From positions 1-64,000 of the forward strand of contig NZ_JAIVAF010000001.1 in NCBI RefSeq assembly GCF_020171805.1: a stretch of DNA of 64,000 nucleotides, given 5' to 3'. Of this stretch, positions 57,590-64,000 are shown piece after piece (positions within the stretch are counted from its first letter, which is position 1; each line of letters opens with the position of its first letter). The position numbers and the translations under genes are program-made. Under the pieces are notes generated by a model, which searched no databases, was not told the DNA's origin, and saw only the letters and a program-made list of their open reading frames with translations. The DNA is from Guptibacillus algicola (GTDB taxonomy: Bacteria > Bacillota > Bacilli > Bacillales > Guptibacillaceae).

Positions 57590-58837
57590 CTAAGCTTCGT
57601 TTTTCAAATAATGGGCTAAGATCTCAGCACCCATGACCATATCCCCTTCGGTCGCATACTCAGAAGGGTGGTGGCTCACTCCATCTTTACAAGGAATGAA
57701 AAGCATAGCTGTCGGCCATTTATGAGCCATATTCATGATATCGTGACCAGCTCCACTTTCCATATCGAACCCTTTGTATCCAAGACCTTCTCCGACTTGT
57801 TTTACTTTCTTTAACGTCTCTGGATCGAGGAATACTGAATCGTCATCTACAAGGGTTTCAATCTGACATTCTACATTGCTTTCATTTGCGAGTGAGTTCA
57901 TTTTCTTTTTGATATCTTCTGCAAGCTCTCTCTTGAGCTCGTCATCAACACTTCTGATATCGATTCCTAAATGAACAGTGTCAGGTATGACTGTCATTAC
58001 GTTCGGTTCTACAGTTAGCGTACTAACTGTTGCTACTACAGGGTACTCGTTCGTTACAGATCGCCTACTTGCCTCTTCTGAAACATACGAAATTAACGGG
58101 GCAGCTACACACAGAGCATCTCGTCTATTATCCATCGGAGTCGTTCCGGTATGACCAGCTTTTCCTAAGAGCTTAATCGAAAGTCTGACAGGACACGCAA
58201 TTGCTCTTGCTATCCCAAATGAAGCGCCTGCCTTTTCAATTCGCGTCCCCTGCTCGATATGAAGTTCAATAAATTGCTTTAGATCTGACTCCGACCGTTC
58301 AGCTTTTTCAAAATCACTCCACGTCAAGCCTACTTCTTCCACAGCTTTTTGCACCGTTGTACCATGCTCATCTTTTATATCCTTGATCGCATCCATGTCG
58401 AGGCGACCAGACATCGCTTTACTCCCGATCGTAGAAACGCCAAACCTTGAGGACTCTTCTGACCTGAAGCAAATCACTTCGATTGGTACAGATGGGGTAA
58501 AACCATTATCCTTAAGGGTTTTGATAGCGCTTAGTGCGCAAATAACACCAGCAGCCCCATCAAAACCACCACCATGCTTTACAGTATCTAGATGTGAGCC
58601 GATTGCAATGGGGGCCTCATCAGGGCTAGCACCTTCCCATCTCGCAATCACATTCCCCGCTTCATCACTTCTCGTATGCAATCCGACGTTCGTTGAAATT
58701 TCTGTGAACTGCTGGATCGCTTTTTCTTCTTCTTTACTGAACCCAAGCCTTGTGAACCCTTCTTCTTTGAGTAAGGTATCTGTACAATTCACCTGATAAG
58801 TAATATCAGATAACCACTGTTCATCGACCTTTAACAT
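57590..58837 (-). CDS. M20-type Zn hydrolase (N-carbamoyl-L-amino-acid hydrolase/allantoate amidohydrolase)
   Basis: The product is 415 residues, as in the HyuC/AmaB/AllC group. Metal-binding motifs are IGSHLDTVKHGGGFDGAAGV (His and Asp), CFRSEESSRFGVSTIGSKAM (two Glu), FIELHIEQGTRIEKAG (His) and late PCKDGVSHHPSEYAT (His). GKAGHTGTTPMDNRRDALCV is the lid-domain substrate loop. The enzyme cleaves N-carbamoyl or related ureido groups in the cytoplasm. It overlaps the upstream hydrolase gene by 7 bp, so it is translationally coupled as the third hydrolase in the operon. Confidence 0.92.
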   Translation of the reverse strand: MLKVDEQWLSDITYQVNCTDTLLKEEGFTRLGFSKEEEKAIQQFTEISTNVGLHTRSDEAGNVIARWEGASPDEAPIAIGSHLDTVKHGGGFDGAAGVICALSAIKTLKDNGFTPSVPIEVICFRSEESSRFGVSTIGSKAMSGRLDMDAIKDIKDEHGTTVQKAVEEVGLTWSDFEKAERSESDLKQFIELHIEQGTRIEKAGASFGIARAIACPVRLSIKLLGKAGHTGTTPMDNRRDALCVAAPLISYVSEEASRRSVTNEYPVVATVSTLTVEPNVMTVIPDTVHLGIDIRSVDDELKRELAEDIKKKMNSLANESNVECQIETLVDDDSVFLDPETLKKVKQVGEGLGYKGFDMESGAGHDIMNMAHKWPTAMLFIPCKDGVSHHPSEYATEGDMVMGAEILAHYLKNEA

Positions 58838-60150
58838 CTATACTCCCCCTGTAATTTCAAGATCGTGTTTATATAAGTTTCTACCGCAATAGCTAATGTA
58901 GATTCGCTATAGTCGAATGAAGGATGATGGTGGCCTTCCGTTAATTCTGTTCCAAATAACAGATATGCGGCTTTACCTCCAGCCTTTTTCACTTTATCCA
59001 TCATGAGTGTAGCATCCTCCGAAGCACCTAGTTCTCCGTAATTATGAATTGTATGAACGCGCTCTGAATGGTTTAAGACAGCTTGGATTGTTTCCGACAA
59101 GGTATGATCGCTTTCTGATGAAGACGCATGTCCGACCATCTTAAAATCAACTTCAACGTTGTACATATGAGCAGTTCCGTGAACGATTCGCTCTAATTCT
59201 TCTACCATATAGCGGTTTAGATTCGAAGTTTCACCTCTTGTTTCTACTTCCATCTTTGCATGATCAGGAATGGCATTTCTCCCTCGACCACCATTTAGCT
59301 TTCCTACATTAATTCTAGTTGCACCTTCGCTATGCCTCGATATTCCATGAAGATGGAGTGCTGTAGTAGCTGCTGCTAACAATGCATTACTGCCTGCTTC
59401 AGGGTCTTTCCCGGCATGTGCACTCTTTCCACTAAATTCGATATCTAATTTTGAAGTAGAGAGGAATCCTCCAGTACAAGTGGTTACTTCACCTGTGTTT
59501 CGTTCCTCTAGAATTCCGATATGACCTGTTATAAAATAATCGACTTCATCAAGCAAGCCTTTTTCTACCATCGCTTTGGCACCGCGGACGCCTTCTTCAG
59601 CTGGCTGAAATAATATGGTGATTTTTCCAATCAATTGATCCTTTACCTGGTCCAAGTACTTCGCAAGAAAAACTCCAACTGCAGTATGACCATCGTGGCC
59701 ACAGGCATGCATCACATTGTTTCGACTAGAAGAAAAGCCTCGTTCGAAGGGAACATGAACATGTGATTGGTCTTCTTGAATCGGTAATGCATCGATATCG
59801 AAGCGAAGGGAAATATGAGGACCTTCCTTCCCAGTATCGAGTACTGCTGCTAATCCAGTACACCCACCATCCATCTTCTCCATTAGTTCTTCTGGAACAC
59901 CATATGCTCTCGCCCGCTCTTCTTCACAAGCGACTTGTTCAAGTGTTGGAACACCCATTCTCGCACTAGGGTCTATGGAATCACGGCCAACATTCAAAGA
60001 AAACGATGTGTTTTTAAAAGCCCTTGCAATTTTCCACGTTGTCACATATTCAGTCCATCCCAATTCAGGGTAGGCATGAAATTCCCTCCGTAAGGAAATG
60101 AGGTCCCTCTCTTCAGCTTCACTTAGTTTAATATTGGAAGTGTTGCTCAC
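58831..60150 (-). CDS. abgA: AbgA-like M20 amidohydrolase (p-aminobenzoyl-glutamate hydrolase subunit A type)
   Basis: The product is 439 residues (E. coli AbgA has 436). Close motif matches to AbgA: LRREFHAYPELGWTEYVTTW, SARMGVPTLEQVACEEERAR, GGCTGLAAVLDTGKEGPHIS, VMHACGHDGHTAVGV, FQPAEEGVRGAKAMVEKG and GASEDATLMMDKVKKAGGKA. Metal ligands are in HACGHDGH, PAEEG and the late EGHHHPSFDYSE. AbgA works with AbgB on p-aminobenzoyl-glutamate; no clear AbgB is present here, so the gene at 60147 may take its place. It starts inside the upstream gene (4-bp ATGA overlap), indicating translational coupling. Confidence 0.9.
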   Translation of the reverse strand: MSNTSNIKLSEAEERDLISLRREFHAYPELGWTEYVTTWKIARAFKNTSFSLNVGRDSIDPSARMGVPTLEQVACEEERARAYGVPEELMEKMDGGCTGLAAVLDTGKEGPHISLRFDIDALPIQEDQSHVHVPFERGFSSSRNNVMHACGHDGHTAVGVFLAKYLDQVKDQLIGKITILFQPAEEGVRGAKAMVEKGLLDEVDYFITGHIGILEERNTGEVTTCTGGFLSTSKLDIEFSGKSAHAGKDPEAGSNALLAAATTALHLHGISRHSEGATRINVGKLNGGRGRNAIPDHAKMEVETRGETSNLNRYMVEELERIVHGTAHMYNVEVDFKMVGHASSSESDHTLSETIQAVLNHSERVHTIHNYGELGASEDATLMMDKVKKAGGKAAYLLFGTELTEGHHHPSFDYSESTLAIAVETYINTILKLQGEYRC

Positions 60151-61331
60151 GTTACATTCAACTCCTCTAATGCATCGATAGCAACATTTGCAAGCATTTC
60201 TACTCCGAGTGTTAGTGCTTTTTCATTTAATTCGAAATACGGATCATGGAGTGGAAAAGGTTTCTCATTATCTGGCATTACCCCTAGCCAGAAGAAGGCT
60301 CCTGGATATTGTTTCAGATATCTACTAAAGTCTTCTCCTCCAAGAGAAGGATTAACAGAAGGCACAGCTTCTTCCCCATAATGTTTCCTCGCAGTTTCCC
60401 TGACACGTTTTGCCCAACGCTCATGATTGATTGTTGCTGGATAGCCTTCGACATAATCGATAACCGCTTCTCCACCCATTGCAGAAGAACTACTTTTGAT
60501 AACCTGGTGAAATCGTTCTTTCATTTGTTTCCGCACTGTTGGATCAAACGTCCGAATCGTGCCTTCGATTACCGCTCTATCCGCGATAACATTATAGCGA
60601 TACCCTGCTTCAATCTTACCCACTGTTAATACAGCTGATTGAAGTGGATCGATGTTTCGACTAACGATCGATTGCAGTTGCATGATTGCAGTGTTCGCGA
60701 TCATGATGGCATCAGTCGTTTGGTGAGGCATGCTGGCATGCCCACCTTTCCCTTTAAACGTAACCTTGAACCGATCAGATGCACCCATCATCTCTCGATC
60801 AGATATTCCGATTTGGCCAACAGGGAGGTCTGGCCAAACATGTTGGCCAAATATTGCATCTGGTTCATCATCATCAAATAGCCCATCGTCCATCATTGGT
60901 TGCGCCCCTCCAACTGGAGCATTTTCTTCAGAAGGTTGAAACACCAATAGGATTCTGCCGCTTATTTGTTCTTTTCGTTCAATTAATAGTTTCGCAGCTC
61001 CAAGTAACATAGCGGTATGGGCATCGTGTCCACATGCATGCATGACACCATCGTTATTGGACTTAAATTCACAAGAGGTTTTCTCGTTGATCGGAAGTGC
61101 ATCGATATCAGCTCTTAACGCTACTGTTGGACCGGATTTCCCTCCATCAACAATACCTTTAATGCCATTCCCTGCAATTCCCGATACGAACGGTATGCCA
61201 TATTCATTCAATTTACTAGATATAAACTTTGCCGTATTCTGTTCTTCTCCACTCACTTCAGGGTTTCTGTGAAGATGTCTTCTCATTTTAATGATTTCTT
61301 GCACAAGATCGTTGCTAAGTTCAAATTTCAT
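60147..61331 (-). CDS. M20D amidohydrolase (N-acyl-amino-acid hydrolase/HipO type)
   Basis: The product is 394 residues. MRRHLHRNPEVSGEEQNTAK is the standard M20D opening; metal ligands are HACGHDAHTAML, FQPSEENAPVGGAQPM, and FGQHVWPDLPVGQIG, with the late LGGEDFSRYLKQYPGAFFWL. The dimerisation domain carries GKGGHASMPHQTTDAIMIA. Members hydrolyse N-acetyl, benzoyl or indole-acyl amino acids. It is the first hydrolase after the transporter gene (21-bp gap), overlapping the AbgA-like gene by 4 bp. Confidence 0.92.
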   Translation of the reverse strand: MKFELSNDLVQEIIKMRRHLHRNPEVSGEEQNTAKFISSKLNEYGIPFVSGIAGNGIKGIVDGGKSGPTVALRADIDALPINEKTSCEFKSNNDGVMHACGHDAHTAMLLGAAKLLIERKEQISGRILLVFQPSEENAPVGGAQPMMDDGLFDDDEPDAIFGQHVWPDLPVGQIGISDREMMGASDRFKVTFKGKGGHASMPHQTTDAIMIANTAIMQLQSIVSRNIDPLQSAVLTVGKIEAGYRYNVIADRAVIEGTIRTFDPTVRKQMKERFHQVIKSSSSAMGGEAVIDYVEGYPATINHERWAKRVRETARKHYGEEAVPSVNPSLGGEDFSRYLKQYPGAFFWLGVMPDNEKPFPLHDPYFELNEKALTLGVEMLANVAIDALEELNVT

Positions 61332-61352
61332 ACCATCAGCTCCGAGTAATTT

Positions 61353-62897
61353 TTATAGTTTCATGTGAATTCCTGGTCCGATCGGAAGGCCAAGTAAGGT
61401 CCACATGATAAAGATTGCTGTCCATATGATAAGAAATACTACAGTATACGGTAGCATGACAGAGAACAACGTACCGAACCCTGCTTTCTTATCGTATTCT
61501 TTCATAAATGCTAGCACCATAGGAACGTAAGGATTGAGTGGTGTAATGATATTTGTTGAAGAATCTGCGATTCGATAGGCTAGTTGCACAAATGCTGGGT
61601 TGAAGTCCAGTAAGGCAAACATCGGAATAAACACCGGTGCCATCAATGCCCACTGAGCAGATCCGCTGAATATAAATAGATTCAAAATGGCTGTTAAGAA
61701 GATAAAACCAACGATAACAGGTAATCCTGTCATATTGATGCTTTGTAAGAATTCTGCTCCTGATACCGCAATCCAAACGCCTATATTGCTCCAGTTAAAG
61801 TAAGCAATAAATTGTGCTGCTGCGAAAATAAGCACGATGAATGCAGACATATCTTTCATTGATTCACCCATGAAGCGCGGAACATCACTTGTCCCTTTTA
61901 TCTTGCCGACTGTAACTCCATAGGCAACCGAAACAGTAATGAATAGAAATAAGATGATCGGAACGATTCCATCTAAGAATGGAGAAGGAATCAAACCGCC
62001 GTTTTCATTACTAAGCGGTGCGCCCGGTAGAAAAATTCCTAACGCAAGAATAGTGAGAAAGATTCCGCCAGCGATCCCAGCATTCCGCAATGCTTTCGAT
62101 TCAATCTTCGTAACTTGCTCTAATTCTTTTGTTACTTCTCCCTCGTACTTTCCTAGTTTCGGTTCAACGATTTTCTCAGTTACCCAAGCACCCACAACCA
62201 TCAGCATGATGACTGAGAAAGACATGAAATACCAGTTATCTACTGGCGTTACGACAAGGTCATCACTGATGTTCTTTGCAACTTCTGTTGAGATTCCAGA
62301 GAGTAGTGCATCTGTACCCGCGATGATAATATTCGCTGTAAAACCGGCACCAACTCCAGCAAACCCAGCAGCAAGACCTGCTATCGGATGCCTTCCAAGA
62401 GTTAGAAACACCATCGCCGCAATCGGTGGGACGATAATAAAGGCTGCATCCGAAGCAAGGTTACCTAAAACGCCTGTAAAAATAACAGCATAGGTTACAA
62501 AACGTGGTGGTGCATTGATAATCGTTTTCTTCATAAATGTCTGAATTAAACCGACTTTCTGCGCCAAACCAATTCCTAGCATCATTCCTAACACAAGCCC
62601 AAGCGGCTTAAACTCAGTAAAGTTCGTCAACATAGAAGTCAGGATATACGAAAGTCCCTCACCGGACATTAGGCTTTTAATCGCCACTTCCTCTTTCGTA
62701 CCTGGATGGACCACTTCAACATCGAACAAACTTACGACAAATGATAATAATATGATTCCAACTGATAAATAAACAAACAGCATAAAAGGATGAGGTAGTT
62801 TATTTCCCGCTCGTTCCACTCCATCAAGAATCTTTGACACGATCGACTTCTTTTCAACTTCATAGCTATCTTTCTGGTCATGTAAGCTCAAGGCCAT
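61353..62897 (-). CDS. abgT: AbgT-family transporter
   Basis: The product is 514 residues. VERAGNKLPHPFMLFVYLSV opens the protein; the conserved hairpins GRHPIAGLAAGFAGVGAGFT and AYRIADSSTNIITPLNPYVP are present, with FSGSAQWALMAPVFIPMF between them. The long loop KIVEPKLGKYEGEVTKELEQ is also an AbgT trait. It is a proton-motive-force-linked importer of p-aminobenzoyl-glutamate-type compounds in E. coli. As the first gene of a transporter plus three-hydrolase operon, it probably imports the substrates that those enzymes cleave. AGAGGGGGA precedes the ATG. Confidence 0.93.
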   Translation of the reverse strand: MALSLHDQKDSYEVEKKSIVSKILDGVERAGNKLPHPFMLFVYLSVGIILLSFVVSLFDVEVVHPGTKEEVAIKSLMSGEGLSYILTSMLTNFTEFKPLGLVLGMMLGIGLAQKVGLIQTFMKKTIINAPPRFVTYAVIFTGVLGNLASDAAFIIVPPIAAMVFLTLGRHPIAGLAAGFAGVGAGFTANIIIAGTDALLSGISTEVAKNISDDLVVTPVDNWYFMSFSVIMLMVVGAWVTEKIVEPKLGKYEGEVTKELEQVTKIESKALRNAGIAGGIFLTILALGIFLPGAPLSNENGGLIPSPFLDGIVPIILFLFITVSVAYGVTVGKIKGTSDVPRFMGESMKDMSAFIVLIFAAAQFIAYFNWSNIGVWIAVSGAEFLQSINMTGLPVIVGFIFLTAILNLFIFSGSAQWALMAPVFIPMFALLDFNPAFVQLAYRIADSSTNIITPLNPYVPMVLAFMKEYDKKAGFGTLFSVMLPYTVVFLIIWTAIFIMWTLLGLPIGPGIHMKL

Positions 62898-63170
62898 TCC
62901 CCCTCTTTATTTTCGGACATTTTCCTTATTTATTCCGTTAATAAATACACTAACGCATTTTAGCTATTTATTAAAGCATTTTTCAGAAAATTTATTGAGA
63001 GAAAACCTAACCTTCTATTTACGAATGCATTCAGCTCAAGTGTTATAGCACGTATATTCGTGTTAATTTTTTCAGAATATTTCAATCCATAGTTGAATAA
63101 ACGGGAGGGGTTGGGTACGCCTTCGTTATTGCTATTCGATACTTCCGTTTTTTTTGGAAGTTTTCGGAAA
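62898..63170. other. Upstream region of the AbgT operon
   Basis: This 273-bp stretch carries the operon promoter on the minus strand. A TTTTTTGGAAG-TTTTCGG segment is present near 63150, but I see no clear -35/-10 pair, riboswitch or gene. The 78-codon frame crossing it has no ribosome binding site. Confidence 0.4.
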
Positions 63171-63204
63171 CAAAAAAGAACCCAATGAATTCTCATTGGG
63201 TTCT
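63171..63204 (-). terminator. Terminator of the SDR gene
   Basis: A perfect 12-bp inverted repeat (63177-63188 with 63193-63204), with six A at 63172-63177 giving a T-run on the minus strand. Confidence 0.85.
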
Positions 63205-63221
63205 AGCTTATGTTCGCTAGC

Positions 63222-63962
63222 TTATTTCTGCATCGGACGAACGACTACTTCATTCACATTCACGTAATCAGGCTGTGTGACAGCATAGACTACTGAACGC
63301 GCGATATCTTCAGCCTGAAGTTTCTTCATTGAAGATGCACGATCTTTAAACATTTCTAGCACTTCATCATCCGTGATATGATTTGTCAGTTCTGACTCAA
63401 CAGCACCAGGAGAAATGTTTGTTACACGTACTCCAGTTTTAGAAAGTTCTTTTTCTAGCCCCATTGAAAGTGCTCTAACAGCATACTTCGTTGCGCTGTA
63501 TACACTACTTGATGGGAATACTTCGTGTCCTGCAACACTAGAGACGTTAACGATATGTCCACTCTCTTGCTTTAACATATCTGGTAAGACAGCGTGAACA
63601 CCGTGAAGAACACCATTGATGTTAACATCAACCATTTGAGTCCACTGATCAACTTCATCATTTTTCATAAACGAAAGCAACATCACACCAGCATTGTTAA
63701 TAATCATATCAACTTTGCCGTATGTATCCTTCGCTTGTTGTACCAAGTTTTCCATATCTTCCTTTTTTGTTACGTCGGTTTTCACAACGAGAGCTTTACC
63801 ATTTGATTGGTCATTCAAAGACTGAGCGAGGTCCGTTAGCTTTTCTTCACGGCGTGCTGCGAGCACAACGTTCGCTCCTTCGTCAGCTAGGTGTCTAGCA
63901 ATCGCTTCACCTATACCGCTGCTTGCTCCTGTTACGAGGACGACTTTACCTTCAAGTTTCAT
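63222..63962 (-). CDS. Short-chain dehydrogenase/reductase (SDR)
   Basis: The product is 246 residues from the ATG at 63962, with AAGGGG eight bases upstream; an ATG two codons earlier overlaps that site. The cofactor motif TGASSGIGEAIARHLA (T-G-x-x-x-G-x-G), NNAGVMLLSF, the catalytic Ser in NVSSVAGHEVFPSSSVYSAT, and Y-x-x-x-K (YSATKYAVRAL) are all present. RREEKL after the second strand suggests NADP. It is a classical cytoplasmic SDR similar to YdfG-like serine/3-hydroxy-acid dehydrogenases; the substrate is unknown. Confidence 0.93.
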   Translation of the reverse strand: MKLEGKVVLVTGASSGIGEAIARHLADEGANVVLAARREEKLTDLAQSLNDQSNGKALVVKTDVTKKEDMENLVQQAKDTYGKVDMIINNAGVMLLSFMKNDEVDQWTQMVDVNINGVLHGVHAVLPDMLKQESGHIVNVSSVAGHEVFPSSSVYSATKYAVRALSMGLEKELSKTGVRVTNISPGAVESELTNHITDDEVLEMFKDRASSMKKLQAEDIARSVVYAVTQPDYVNVNEVVVRPMQK

Positions 63963-64000
63963 TTTCATTCCCCTTTCAAAATATGATCTCACACTACGAG

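Noticed and set aside
62960-63196. 78-codon frame between the SDR gene and the AbgT operon
   Set aside because: It overlaps the SDR terminator and has no ribosome binding site.
1-64000. CRISPR array, tRNA or rRNA genes, prophage
   Set aside because: No regularly spaced direct repeats, no cloverleaf with CCA-type end, no rRNA motifs and no phage structural genes were seen.

Overview
The window looks like a chromosomal segment of a low-GC Gram-positive bacterium of the Bacillaceae. It carries strong AGGAGG-type ribosome binding sites, frequent TTG and GTG starts, U-tract terminators and Bacillus-type families (DUF3900, YunG, YjzC-like, AmpS, PepF, an RsbR-like STAS protein). I cannot name the species. 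Most genes lie on the minus strand, which suggests that this is the leading strand. No rRNA, tRNA, CRISPR array or prophage was seen.

Left part (1-7.0 kb): the 3' end of an IS1182-type transposase; a DUF3967-type MerR-like protein followed by two paralogous one-helix membrane proteins; a PQQ-type sugar dehydrogenase lipoprotein; a FAD amino-acid oxidase; a methylmalonyl-CoA epimerase-like protein; and a MurE-like ligase.

Middle part (7-52.7 kb): a patchwork of small accessory genes, each usually with its own promoter and terminator. Cargo includes glyoxalase-fold proteins, four GNAT acetyltransferases (one frameshifted), a Nudix hydrolase, a DinB protein, lipoproteins, small membrane proteins, an ABC-F protein with a long attenuator-like leader, an ANT(6)-type nucleotidyltransferase, peptidases, an OxlT-type MFS carrier, an orphan AbgT transporter, an HxlR/DoxX pair and a large KAP P-loop NTPase. 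The zone is full of decaying genes (RsgA tail, amino-acid permease head, split serine hydrolase, frameshifted GNAT and others) and of duplicated segments. A family of about 70-90 bp imperfect palindromes, all in the same orientation, separates many of these genes. The same GGGAGC...GCTCC stem recurs with conserved flanks, so the zone resembles a gene-cassette array with attC-like or MITE-like spacers, although no integrase is visible here. A second, GTCCCC-containing hairpin family (REP/REPIN-like) is also present.

Right part (52.7-64 kb): ordinary chromosome again, with a TRIC/UPF0126 membrane protein, a second MurE-like ligase with an altered substrate motif, a DUF3900 protein, and a tight operon made of an AbgT transporter, three M20-type amidohydrolases (one a clear AbgA homologue) and a winged-helix regulator. 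This operon is probably for uptake and hydrolysis of N-acyl, N-carbamoyl or p-aminobenzoyl amino acids. A short-chain dehydrogenase closes the window.
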